From positions 1 through 61,506 of the forward strand of contig NZ_MLCE01000032.1 in NCBI RefSeq assembly GCF_002300165.1: a stretch of DNA of 61,506 bases, given 5' to 3'. The position numbers and the translations under genes are program-made. This document shows positions 8,226 through 16,543 of the stretch, in pieces (position 1 is the first letter of the stretch; each line of letters starts with the position of its first letter). Origin of the DNA: Streptomyces sp. Tue6028 (GTDB lineage Bacteria > Actinomycetota > Actinomycetes > Streptomycetales > Streptomycetaceae). A model generated the notes under the pieces. That model was not told the DNA's origin, made no database searches, and was given only the letters and a program-made list of their open reading frames with translations.

Positions 8226-9389
8226 TCAGGAGGCCTGGCGCACGCCCCCGCCGCTACGCAGCTCCTCGTCGTACGTTCCGTACGTCCCGTCGAGCGCCGC
8301 GACGGCGTGGGCGGCCGAGGCCAGCGTGGCGTGCCGGTGCCAGCCGTTGAAGGAACGGCCCGCGTAGTCGCGGATGCCCACCTGCTCGGAGATCTCCGTG
8401 AAGTCCCGGTCGACCCGGCCGAGAAGCTTGGTGAGTCGCAGCAGGGCGACGGGGTTCATGTCGACCAGGTCGGTCAGCCACAGCTCGGCCGGCCACGCCT
8501 TGCCGCTGTCGCCGATGCCGATGAGCAGCATGTCCCCGCCGCCCCGCATGCCCGGGGCACGGGAGGCGCCGCGGATACGGACGGCGGCCACCAGGCTGGT
8601 GCGCATGGCGTGTTCGGGGCTGTGGTCGCGCCACACCGCGGGACGGCGCAGCAGCTTGGCGGCGGACATGATCTGCTGCGCGGGCAGCGACTCCGGTGCC
8701 GGGCGGCCGATCTGCGCCGGGTCCGCGGGCGTCAGCCGCAGCGAGCCGCTGACGCGGAGCAGGTGCGGGACACCGGAGGAGCGGAAGCGGCGCACGACGG
8801 ACATGGCGTCCATGTCGCGGGCGTCCATGACCACCGGCCGGGCCGGCAGCCCCCAGTCCCGCACGGCGAGCATGGCCTCGACCGCGGCCTCCTCCGGCGA
8901 CTCCTCGCGCACGCTGTCCGGGATGGCGGCCTGGCGGCGGCGGAGGCCGTTGTCCAGCCAGTCCTGCGGGATGTCCAGCCGCCAGTTGACCGGAACACTG
9001 GACTCCTGCGCCGCCGCCCACACGCCCACGGCCTGCTGCACGCCACGGATCTGGCCGAGCTCGGGGACGTAACGCCGGTACACGCCGACCGAGTTGTCGC
9101 CCGCCTTCGGGATCACCATGCGGCGGATCACGTAGGCCTCCGGGGTGACGGTCCGTGCGACGTACTGGGCGAGTGCCTTGCGGACCGGCATCCAGTGCCA
9201 TGTTGAACTGGAAACGAAGTGGTGGAGGCTCTGCTCGCGGGCCGAGCCGCCGGCCGGAGCCGCCATGTTCCTTATGGACTTGCGCCCTTCGGTGGCAAGG
9301 AGGCCCTGGATGTATTCCTCGCCCTTCCTGCGCTGATCGCTGCGCGGGAAGGTCGCGAACAACGTGGAAGAGAGTTCGGTGCCGCTCAT
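8226..9389 (-). CDS. IS701-transposase-like protein A, probably non-catalytic
   Basis: A 387-residue protein related to IS701-family DDE transposases, seen from 'PRSDQRRKGEEYIQGLL', 'VIPKAGDNSVGVYRRY', 'VPVNWRLDIP' and 'GWHRHATLASAAHAV'. The places where catalytic acids are expected look altered: the usual 'DDTGFPKxG' is 'RRMVIPKAG' and the 'xIEExF' stretch reads 'VDRDFTEI'. I saw no terminal inverted repeats. The ATG at 9389 has AGGTGGGA upstream. A second, divergent copy lies at 25383-26636. Single transposase-like genes inside clusters may be domesticated DNA-binding proteins; that role is inference. Confidence 0.8.
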   Translation of the reverse strand: MSGTELSSTLFATFPRSDQRRKGEEYIQGLLATEGRKSIRNMAAPAGGSAREQSLHHFVSSSTWHWMPVRKALAQYVARTVTPEAYVIRRMVIPKAGDNSVGVYRRYVPELGQIRGVQQAVGVWAAAQESSVPVNWRLDIPQDWLDNGLRRRQAAIPDSVREESPEEAAVEAMLAVRDWGLPARPVVMDARDMDAMSVVRRFRSSGVPHLLRVSGSLRLTPADPAQIGRPAPESLPAQQIMSAAKLLRRPAVWRDHSPEHAMRTSLVAAVRIRGASRAPGMRGGGDMLLIGIGDSGKAWPAELWLTDLVDMNPVALLRLTKLLGRVDRDFTEISEQVGIRDYAGRSFNGWHRHATLASAAHAVAALDGTYGTYDEELRSGGGVRQAS

Positions 9390-10272
9390 CGGAATCCCAC
9401 CTCGGTTCGGAGTCGCTCTGTTGAGCTGGCTCCACAGTGCGCGGCACTCAGTGCCACGCCCAGGTGGTCCGGACACACGGTTGGGGGTGGTCGCGGTGGC
9501 CGCGCAACCGCCCCGGGCCGCGATGGTGGGGAGCCCACCACGAGGCCCCTCCGGACGGTGTCCGGACCACCGCATCCGGACCCCTGGAGAGGGATTCTGA
9601 CGGTCCGTCGGCTCCGGATCCCGTCCCGCGGCCGGCCACGGGAGACCGCTCCGGCGGAGTGCCGACTCCGGATCACGCCGCGATGCGTGTTCGGTGCGGG
9701 GGAGTTCGACTCGGGCAGCGGGCAGCGGGCAGCGGGCAGCGGGCAGCGGGTCACCGGCGATCGGCCCCGCGTCGGCTGCCGGTGCTCGGCTCGCGTGAGC
9801 CGCGGGGTGTCCGCCCGGGCCTCGACGGGCGTCGCCGGTCCGCCCGCGACACTCGCCGGGCGCCGTGGTCGACCGGTCGTACGCCGGACGGGATTTCCCG
9901 CCTCCGCGGCCCCACATGAGATTCGTCGAAGCCGAGTTGACGAGGTCCAACCTTAATTTACAAGGCATTTGACAGCATTCGACACTGCGGGGTTCCATCT
10001 CGAACGGAGAGGCTGCGACTAGCGGGGAGGCCTGCATGCCTGGGGCGACGAGCCGGACCGAGGCCACCATGCCGGCCGGTGGTGACCGGAGGGAACCGGC
10101 ATGGCCGGACGCCCTGCCGACGGCCCGGCGCGCCTGACACCGCCCGGCACCGGCCGCCCCCGACGACCCGCGGCACCACGATCGTGGCGCCGCCCCCGAC
10201 GAAACGTTCCGCGACGAACCGTACCCAGATGAACCGTCCCTGGATGAACCGCCCCAGTACGAGGAGGAATCG
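9390..10272. other. 883-bp gene-free region with a small repeat and AT-rich patch
   Basis: No reading frame here has convincing coding character. It contains five GGGCAGC units (9713-9747). A patch around 9950-9975 (CCTTAATTTACAAGGCATTTGACAG) is unusually AT-rich for this DNA and includes a TTGACA at 9968-9974. It lies upstream of two divergent genes, so promoters for the transposase-like gene and the NmrA-like gene should be here. No clear -10 element could be assigned. Confidence 0.5.
9713..9747. repeat. five perfect tandem copies of GGGCAGC
   Basis: A short heptanucleotide array in the gene-free stretch upstream of both the transposase-like gene and the NmrA-like gene. The unit length equals that of the larger array at 7947-8121, but the sequence differs. 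Confidence 0.93.
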
Positions 10273-10959
10273 ATGGACAGCCCGGTGGTGGTGATCGGAG
10301 GCTCGGGCCGGCTCGGGCGTCTGGTCGTGAGCAGGCTGCTGGACCTGGGTGAGCGCGTCCGCGTGGTCGGCCGTGGCGCGCCCGGGGAGGCGTTGCCCGC
10401 GGGGGTGCCCTACACCGCGGCCGACGTACGGGAACCGGGCTCGCTCGACGCACCGCTCGCGGACTGTTCCGCGCTGGTCTACTGCGTCTCTCCCGGCACC
10501 GACGACACGGGGCCGGACCGGCCCGAGACGACGATGTACCTGGGCGTGCGCCATGCGCTCCGTTCGGCCGTCCGCACGGGCCGCCGTCCGCACGTCGTCC
10601 TCGTCAGCCAGATCCACGCCACGCACTACGGCCACCCGCTCAACGCCTACGGCAAAGTGCTGGACTGGCGCCGCGCGGGAGAGGACGAGGTCCGCGAGTC
10701 GGGCCTCTCGCACACCGTGGTGCGCCCCGGCTGGCTCGTGGACGACCAGCGAGCCGGCTCCCGGGTACGCCTGGTGCAGGGCGACCGCGCCACGGGCCAG
10801 GTCTCGCGGCAGCATGCCGCGGAGGCCTGCATCCAGGCCATGTACTGCCCTTCCGCGATCGGCGTGACCTTCGAACTCTTCAACGAGACCGGACCCGCGG
10901 TCACCGACTGGGAGTCCTCCTTCGCCGCACTGGACTGGGACCGGATTCCCGTGGGCTGA
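10273..10959 (+). CDS. NmrA/atypical SDR-type NAD(P)-binding protein
   Basis: A 228-residue Rossmann-fold protein starting with the dinucleotide motif 'VVIGGSGRLGRLVVSRLL'. It has the atypical-SDR layout (NmrA / NAD(P)H-binding). No classical YxxxK is obvious. 'YGKVLDWRRAGEDEVRESG' matches the helix seen in NAD(P)H-binding family members that act as reductases or redox sensors. The ATG at 10273 is preceded by GAGGAGGAAT, a strong ribosome binding site. It is first in a plus-strand series with the AGE-like gene (102 bp downstream). Substrate unknown. Confidence 0.75.
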   Translation: MDSPVVVIGGSGRLGRLVVSRLLDLGERVRVVGRGAPGEALPAGVPYTAADVREPGSLDAPLADCSALVYCVSPGTDDTGPDRPETTMYLGVRHALRSAVRTGRRPHVVLVSQIHATHYGHPLNAYGKVLDWRRAGEDEVRESGLSHTVVRPGWLVDDQRAGSRVRLVQGDRATGQVSRQHAAEACIQAMYCPSAIGVTFELFNETGPAVTDWESSFAALDWDRIPVG

Positions 10960-11061
10960 GCCGGGGACGGGAGACCCCTGTCCACGGCCACACCTTTCCA
11001 CCCCCCATGGAGACAGCGCCGTGCTGCTCATGGCACCCCCCGATGATGGAGGCACCCTTCG

Positions 11062-13221
11062 ATGAGTGCACCCGAGATACGCCGTACGTACAGCGACAGC
11101 ATCGCCGGATATGTCAGCGCCTACGAGCCCGCTCACCAGCGCTTCGGTCTGCGGACCACCGACGGGCGTGAGTTCACGATCCACCTGGACGGCCTCCTGG
11201 GCTCCCAGATCGTGCGCAATCTCGCCGAGGGGTACCGCGACACCAGCGAGGCCACCCTCGACATGCTCGCCGAGGGCCGCTACGTCTTTGTCTACGGAAT
11301 CTTCTACGAATGGGACGGCGGGGCGCGCATCGAGGCCCGCAACATCACCTTCCCCGAGGAACACCGCGGCTCCTACGTCTTCGAGGACCCCAAATGGTGG
11401 GTCCATCAGGCCCGCGAGATCGCGGACTTCTATCTGCGTGGTCAGTTCCCCGACGAGGTCTACGACTGGCGCAAGTTCCGCACGCACCTGACGTTGAGCG
11501 GAACCCACCTTCCCGAGGGCGCCGGACAGGACGTGCGGCAGGAGACCGACACGATCTCCCGCCTCGTGTACGGTCTCGCCACCGCCTTCCTGCTGACCGG
11601 TGAGGACCGTTTCCTGGAGGCGGCCGAGTCGGGCACGGAGTACCTGCGCGAACACATGCAGGTGGCCGACGACCGCGAGGGCATCGTCTACTGGTACCAC
11701 GGCATCGACATCACCCGGGCCGGGCAGCGCAAGGTGTTCGCCTCGGAGTTCGGGGACGACTTCGACGCCATCCCCATGTACGAGCAGATCTACGCGCTGG
11801 CGGGGCCGACCCAGACGTACCGGATCACCGGCGATCCGCGGATCGCCGCCGACATCGACCGGACGGTCGAGCTGTTCCACCGCTACTTCAAGGACTACGT
11901 CCGCGGCGGCTACTTCTCGCACCTGGACCCGATCACCATGGACCCGCGCGCGGACTCCCTGGGACGCAACCGGGCCCGCAAGAACTGGAACTCGGTGGGC
12001 GACCACGCCCCCGCCTACCTCATCAACGCCTACCTGGCGACCGGCCGTTCCGACCTGGCCGACATGCTGGAGGAGACCGCCGACACCATCGTCCGGCACT
12101 TCCCGGACGAGCCCAACAGCCCCTTCGTGCAGGAACGCTTCCACGAGGACTGGAGCCCCGACCGCACCTGGGGCTGGCAGCAGGACCGCGCGGTCGTCGG
12201 CCACAACCTGAAGATCGCGTGGAACCTCATGCGCATCAACAGCCTGGTGGCCAAGCCGGAGTACGTGGCACTCGCCGAGCGGATCGCCGAGATCATGCCG
12301 GCGGTCGGCAGCGACCAGCAGCGCGGCGGCTGGTACGACGTCGTCGAGCGGCGCGCCGACCCCCGCTTCGGCGACCACCGGCTCGTCTGGCACGACCGCA
12401 AGGCCTGGTGGCAGCAGGAGCAGTCGATCCTCGCCTATCTCATCCTGGCGGGCACGACCGGCGACCCCGACCACCGGCGGCTCGCCCGCGAGGCCGCGTC
12501 GTTCTACAACGCCTCCTTCCTCGACTACGAGGACGGCGGCGTGTACTTCAACGTCCTCGCCAACGGCATCCCCTACCTGCTCGGCACCGAGCGGCTCAAG
12601 GGCAGCCACGCCATGGCCGGCTACCACTCCATGGAGCTGTGCTACCTCGCCGCGACCTACGGCAACCTGCTGGTCGGCGACAACGTGCTCACCCTGCACT
12701 TCCGGCCGCTGCCCGCGTCCTTCCCGGGCCGCACGCTGCGGGTCGCGCCCGACCTGCTGCCCAGGGAAGCCGTCCGGCTCGCCCGGGTGTGGATCGACGG
12801 GGAGCGCTACGAGGACTTCGACCCGAAGAACCTCACCGTGCAACTGCCCGAGTCCACCGAGCGGTTGAGGGTGCGCGTCGAGATCGAGCCCACCGAGATG
12901 CCCATGCGGATCTCCAGCAGCTTCGACGGCAGGACCGCGCGGGTCTCCTGTGAGGGCGTCCTCGGCCGGGACTCGCTGGAGAAGCTGCGGCGCACGCTGA
13001 ACGAAGCGCTGGAGGCCCGGCCCGAGCGGGTCGAGTTCCACATGTGCCGGGTCACCGAGATCTCCCGGGAGCCCATCAACGAGCTGCTGTTCCAGCGCAC
13101 GAAGGCAGGTCTGGACGTCGACTTCGTCATCGTCGGCGAGGTCCCGCCGGAGGTGACCCGGGCCCTGGCCGCCACGGACGCCTTCCTCACCGACCCGCAC
13201 GCGCGCTGCGACGACGAGTGA
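11062..13221 (+). CDS. AGE-family (N-acylglucosamine 2-epimerase-like) protein with C-terminal STAS-like domain
   Basis: A 719-residue protein in three parts. Residues 1 to about 110 form a beta-rich N-terminal domain. About 110-550 looks like an (alpha/alpha)6 barrel of the AGE superfamily, with 'GWYDVVERRADP' and 'RKAWWQQEQSILAYL' near the usual Trp/Gln/Glu signature and 'ETDTISRLVYGLATAFLLTG'. About 600-719 resembles a STAS domain ('VSCEGVLGRDSLEKLRRTL'), normally a regulatory or protein-interaction fold. Typical AGE enzymes are about 400 residues, so this is an extended form. The ATG at 11062 has GGAGG 8 nt upstream. No nucleotide-sugar genes lie nearby, so a sugar role is unproven. Two hairpins end the transcript. 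Confidence 0.72.
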   Translation: MSAPEIRRTYSDSIAGYVSAYEPAHQRFGLRTTDGREFTIHLDGLLGSQIVRNLAEGYRDTSEATLDMLAEGRYVFVYGIFYEWDGGARIEARNITFPEEHRGSYVFEDPKWWVHQAREIADFYLRGQFPDEVYDWRKFRTHLTLSGTHLPEGAGQDVRQETDTISRLVYGLATAFLLTGEDRFLEAAESGTEYLREHMQVADDREGIVYWYHGIDITRAGQRKVFASEFGDDFDAIPMYEQIYALAGPTQTYRITGDPRIAADIDRTVELFHRYFKDYVRGGYFSHLDPITMDPRADSLGRNRARKNWNSVGDHAPAYLINAYLATGRSDLADMLEETADTIVRHFPDEPNSPFVQERFHEDWSPDRTWGWQQDRAVVGHNLKIAWNLMRINSLVAKPEYVALAERIAEIMPAVGSDQQRGGWYDVVERRADPRFGDHRLVWHDRKAWWQQEQSILAYLILAGTTGDPDHRRLAREAASFYNASFLDYEDGGVYFNVLANGIPYLLGTERLKGSHAMAGYHSMELCYLAATYGNLLVGDNVLTLHFRPLPASFPGRTLRVAPDLLPREAVRLARVWIDGERYEDFDPKNLTVQLPESTERLRVRVEIEPTEMPMRISSSFDGRTARVSCEGVLGRDSLEKLRRTLNEALEARPERVEFHMCRVTEISREPINELLFQRTKAGLDVDFVIVGEVPPEVTRALAATDAFLTDPHARCDDE

Positions 13222-13227
13222 CGGAAC

Positions 13228-13295
13228 GGGCGGCGGGAGACCCGCCGCCCTGAGTCGCGGGCGCCGCCCCCGCCCGCCCCGGCGGGGGCGGCGCC
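13228..13295 (+). terminator. two tandem GC-rich hairpins
   Basis: A 10-bp perfect stem with a 3-nt loop (13228-13250) is followed by a 15-bp perfect stem with a 6-nt loop (13260-13295). They begin 7 nt after the stop of the AGE-like gene. There is no T tract, as is usual in streptomycetes. They probably separate this transcript from the flavoprotein gene downstream. Confidence 0.8.
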
Positions 13296-13333
13296 GGCAT
13301 CCGAAGTCCCGGACGGACGGAGAGGTTCACCCC

Positions 13334-14272
13334 ATGGCCACCACGGCCCCACCGGTTCCCGACGCCGACACCCTGGTCGTCGGCGGCGGCCCCGCCGGGC
13401 TGTCCGCCGCCCTGTGCCTGGCCCGCTACAACCGCCGGGTGCTGGTCTTCGACACCGGACACGGACGCTCCACCCACCACCAGGTCAACCGGAACTACCT
13501 CGGCTTCCCGGGCGGCATCCCGACCGTCGAACTGCGCGAGCTGGGCCGCGCGCAACTGGCCGCCTACCCGCAGGCCCGCATCGTCCACCACGCCGTCGTG
13601 CGCGCCGAGGGCGATGCCGGGCGCGGGTTCACGGTGCGCGCGCAGACCGGCTCCTGGACCGGCCGCACGCTGGTCATCGCCACCGGTGTGCTCGACCACT
13701 TCCCGCACTTCCACGGCTGGCAGTCCTACGTGGGCCGCTCCCTGTTCTGGTGCATCGCCTGCGACGGTTACGAGAACCGCGGCAAACGCGTCCTCATGGC
13801 GGGCCACACCGACGCGACCGCCGCCGAGGCGCTCCAGATGCACAGCCTCACCGACGACATCCAACTGCTCACCAACAGCCGCAGCGACGAGATCAGCCCG
13901 CTGTACCGGCGGCGCCTGGACGCGGCCGGCATCCCCGTCCTGCACGACCGGATCCACTCGGTGGAGGGGGAGGACGGTGTGCTGCGCACCGTCGTGACCC
14001 GCGGCGGACACCACCTGAAGGCGGACGCCCTGTTCAGCATCCAGGGCGCCACCCCGGAGGTCGCCCTGGCCGGCGCCCTCGGTCTCGCGCTCGCGCCGAG
14101 CGGCCACATCGCCGTCGACACCGAGCAGAAGACGTCGGCCGACGGGGTGTACGCGGCCGGTGACGTCTCCTCGCTCCACTCGCACCAGGTCAGCGCCGCC
14201 GTCCACGAGGGCTCCCAGGCCGCCTCGGCGGCCAACTACTTCCTGTACCCGGCCGAATTGAAGGCCGCCTGA
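13334..14272 (+). CDS. thioredoxin-reductase-like FAD/NAD(P) oxidoreductase with CxxC
   Basis: A 312-residue two-dinucleotide-domain flavoprotein. The FAD motif is 'VVGGGPAGLSAALCLARY' near the N-terminus. The redox-active pair is 'FWCIACDGYENRG' (C-I-A-C), as in thioredoxin reductases. 'YAAGDVSSLHSHQVSAAVHEG' near the end matches the FAD-binding C-terminal motif. The second dinucleotide motif is altered ('VLMAGHTDATAAEAL' in place of GxGxxA). This group includes dithiol oxidases of natural-product pathways (HlmI/GliT type), so it may be a dithiol oxidase rather than a thioredoxin reductase; no thioredoxin gene is adjacent. The ATG at 13334 follows GGAGAGG. Confidence 0.85.
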   Translation: MATTAPPVPDADTLVVGGGPAGLSAALCLARYNRRVLVFDTGHGRSTHHQVNRNYLGFPGGIPTVELRELGRAQLAAYPQARIVHHAVVRAEGDAGRGFTVRAQTGSWTGRTLVIATGVLDHFPHFHGWQSYVGRSLFWCIACDGYENRGKRVLMAGHTDATAAEALQMHSLTDDIQLLTNSRSDEISPLYRRRLDAAGIPVLHDRIHSVEGEDGVLRTVVTRGGHHLKADALFSIQGATPEVALAGALGLALAPSGHIAVDTEQKTSADGVYAAGDVSSLHSHQVSAAVHEGSQAASAANYFLYPAELKAA

Positions 14273-14361
14273 TCCGGCCACGGAGCGTGACTCGACAGAG
14301 TACGCCCCTTGGCCGGGCACGGATTTGACTCCCCGTTTAACTGCTCGTGAGGATGACAGTC

Positions 14362-15315
14362 ATGGAAGCGGACCGCCGCATCGAGGAGACGCCCATGGTG
14401 CGCAGGGCACGCGTGACCTTCGAGAGCGAGGGTGAGCAACTGGTCGGCACCCTCTACCAGTTGGCGCAGACCGAAGACGGCGAACCGCGCCCCGCCGTGG
14501 TGGTCGCAGGCTCCTGGACCACCGTCAAGGAGCAGATGGCCGGCCTGTACGCCGAACGCCTCGCGCGGCTCGGATACCTCGCCCTGGCCTTCGACTTCAC
14601 CGGCCACGGGGAGTCCACGGGGCACCCCCGGGACACCGAGCTGGTCGGCCGCAAGGTCGGCGACATGAGCAACGCGGTCAGCCACCTCCTGGAGAACCCG
14701 ATGGTCGACCCCGAGTCGGTCGGCCTGCTCGGCGTCTGCGCGGGCGGCGGCTACGCGGCGGTCGCCGCCGCCAACGACCCCCGGGTGCGCTCGCTCGCCC
14801 TCGTCGCCCCGTGGCTGCACGACGCCTCCCTGGTGCACCAGGTCTACGGCGGCCAGGACGCCGTGCGCCGCAAGCTCGACGAGGCGGCACTCGCCCGCGA
14901 GGAGTACGCCCGCACCGGCACCGTCCGCTATGTGAAGGCGGTCAGCGAGACCGACCCCGAGGCCGCCATGTACGGGCCCTACGACTACTACCTCTCTCCG
15001 GAGAGAGGGGGCGTGCCCGAGTGGCCCAACCGGTTCGCGGTGATGGGCTGGTGGGACTGGCTGACCTTCAGCCCGATCCCCTCGGCGCCCCGGATAGACG
15101 TCCCCACCATCGTGGTGCACAGCGAGCAGGCCGCCCTGCCCGACGGCGTACGGCGCTTCGCGACCCTGCTGCCCACGGCGGCCCGCGTGCTGTGGCTGGA
15201 GGGCACGCAGTTCGACTTCTACGACCAGGAGCCCCAGGTGGGCTCCGCGGTCGAGGCGGTCGACGCGCACTTCCGCCACAGCTTCGACCGGGTGAGGCCC
15301 ACCGCCGGAGGCTGA
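14362..15315 (+). CDS. alpha/beta hydrolase, dienelactone-hydrolase-like
   Basis: A 317-residue alpha/beta hydrolase. The nucleophile elbow is 'LLGVCAGGGYA', so the nucleophile is Cys as in dienelactone hydrolases rather than Ser. 'AFDFTGHGES' is the usual early loop, and 'IVVHSEQAALPDG' is near the acid of the triad. I chose the ATG at 14362 because GAGG lies 9-12 nt upstream; GTG 14347 and ATG 14353 are also in frame. It ends one nucleotide before the LtrA start, so the two are likely co-transcribed. Substrate unknown; an ester or lactone intermediate of the cluster is possible. Confidence 0.78.
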   Translation: MEADRRIEETPMVRRARVTFESEGEQLVGTLYQLAQTEDGEPRPAVVVAGSWTTVKEQMAGLYAERLARLGYLALAFDFTGHGESTGHPRDTELVGRKVGDMSNAVSHLLENPMVDPESVGLLGVCAGGGYAAVAAANDPRVRSLALVAPWLHDASLVHQVYGGQDAVRRKLDEAALAREEYARTGTVRYVKAVSETDPEAAMYGPYDYYLSPERGGVPEWPNRFAVMGWWDWLTFSPIPSAPRIDVPTIVVHSEQAALPDGVRRFATLLPTAARVLWLEGTQFDFYDQEPQVGSAVEAVDAHFRHSFDRVRPTAGG

Positions 15316-15316
15316 C

Positions 15317-16543
15317 ATGGCGACGAGCCGCGTCGCACCGCTCATCCAGTCCAAACGCATCAACGTGGCGGAGCACTTCTACGACCTGGTGCTCGTCTTC
15401 GCCGTCAACAAGGTCACCCACACCCTCGCCGACGACGTCTCCTGGACCGGCCTGGTCAACGCCTGGGCCGTGTTCACACCGTTCTGGTGGTCGTGGGTGG
15501 GCACCGGGATCCTGTCGAACCTGACCGACCTGCACGACGTGAAGAACCGTCTGCGGCTCTTCGCCATCACGCTGATCACCTCGATGATGACCATCGCCGC
15601 GCCCACCGCCCTGCACGGACACGGCCTCTTCTTCGCGGGCGCCTACCTGCTGCTGCGCGCCCTGCTGCTGTGGTGGGCGATCGACGTCTTCGGCGGGCTG
15701 CGGCTGAACCCGTTCTCCGTGTCGGCGTTCTTCACCGCGCCGCTGCTGCTGCTCACCGCCGGGCTCGGCCACGAGCAGCAGCGGGTGGCCTGGGCCGTCC
15801 TGATGGCCGTCGAACTGTCCAGCACCTTCCTGCTGCGCAGACGCCTCACCCACATACGCGTCGACGTGCTGCACCTGCCCGAACGCTTCGGCCTGGTCGT
15901 CATCCTGGCGCTCGGCGTGCCCTTCGTGGACGCCGGAGGGAAGATCCCGCACGACTTCTCCGCGCGCCAGGCCGTGGCGCTGGGCACCGCGTTCCTGCTC
16001 GTCGCCTCCCTGTGGTGGATCTACTTCCACCTCAGCAACAGCCGCATCGCCCACCAGCTGCGCACCGAGGACAACCAGAGCCGCGTGGTGCGCGAGCTCC
16101 TCGCCTACGGGCACTACTGCCTCCTCGGCTCGGTCTCCGCGATCGCCGTCGGCGTGTGGTCGGCCGTGGCACACCCACGGGCCGCGCCGGAGACGCCCGT
16201 CCTGTGGCTGATGTGCGCCGGAGCCGTCGGCTTCCACACCGTGTTCGCCTGGCCGCGCTGGCGACTGCCGCGCTCGGTCGTCACCGTGCGCCTCACGGTC
16301 GCCGCCGTCGCCCTGGTCGTCCCGTTCGTGGCGGACGGCCGCTCCGGCCTGCTCGCGCTCGGCCTGCTGACCGTGCCGGTGACGGCCGCGGCCGTCGTCG
16401 AGACCGCCCTGGTGGGCATGGCGCCGAGCTGCCACTGCGGCTGCCGGCCGAAGCAGCACCGGCTGGCCGGACTCGTCCAGCATCTGCATCCGGCGTCGGG
16501 CGGCAGCGCCCCGTCGTACTCCGCGCCGGGCGATGCCCTGTGA
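15317..16543 (+). CDS. LtrA-family (low temperature requirement) membrane protein
   Basis: A 408-residue polytopic membrane protein. The N-terminal signature 'NVAEHFYDLVLVFAVNKVTH' followed by 'WSWVGTGILSNL' is the LtrA family pattern, and many hydrophobic segments follow. The biochemical role of LtrA proteins is not settled; the family was named from a Listeria cold-sensitive mutant. The C-terminus has an unusual 'CHCGCRPKQH' stretch that could bind metal. The ATG at 15317 lies one base after the previous stop, and its own stop overlaps the GTG of the antiporter, so the three genes form a tight unit. Confidence 0.85.
   Translation: MATSRVAPLIQSKRINVAEHFYDLVLVFAVNKVTHTLADDVSWTGLVNAWAVFTPFWWSWVGTGILSNLTDLHDVKNRLRLFAITLITSMMTIAAPTALHGHGLFFAGAYLLLRALLLWWAIDVFGGLRLNPFSVSAFFTAPLLLLTAGLGHEQQRVAWAVLMAVELSSTFLLRRRLTHIRVDVLHLPERFGLVVILALGVPFVDAGGKIPHDFSARQAVALGTAFLLVASLWWIYFHLSNSRIAHQLRTEDNQSRVVRELLAYGHYCLLGSVSAIAVGVWSAVAHPRAAPETPVLWLMCAGAVGFHTVFAWPRWRLPRSVVTVRLTVAAVALVVPFVADGRSGLLALGLLTVPVTAAAVVETALVGMAPSCHCGCRPKQHRLAGLVQHLHPASGGSAPSYSAPGDAL

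Noticed and set aside
9958..13200. 1080-codon open frame on the minus strand
   Set aside because: It is antisense to the AGE-like and NmrA-like genes, which have clear domains and ribosome binding sites. Its translation is Val/Gly/Asp/His-rich, as expected for the complement of high-GC coding DNA.
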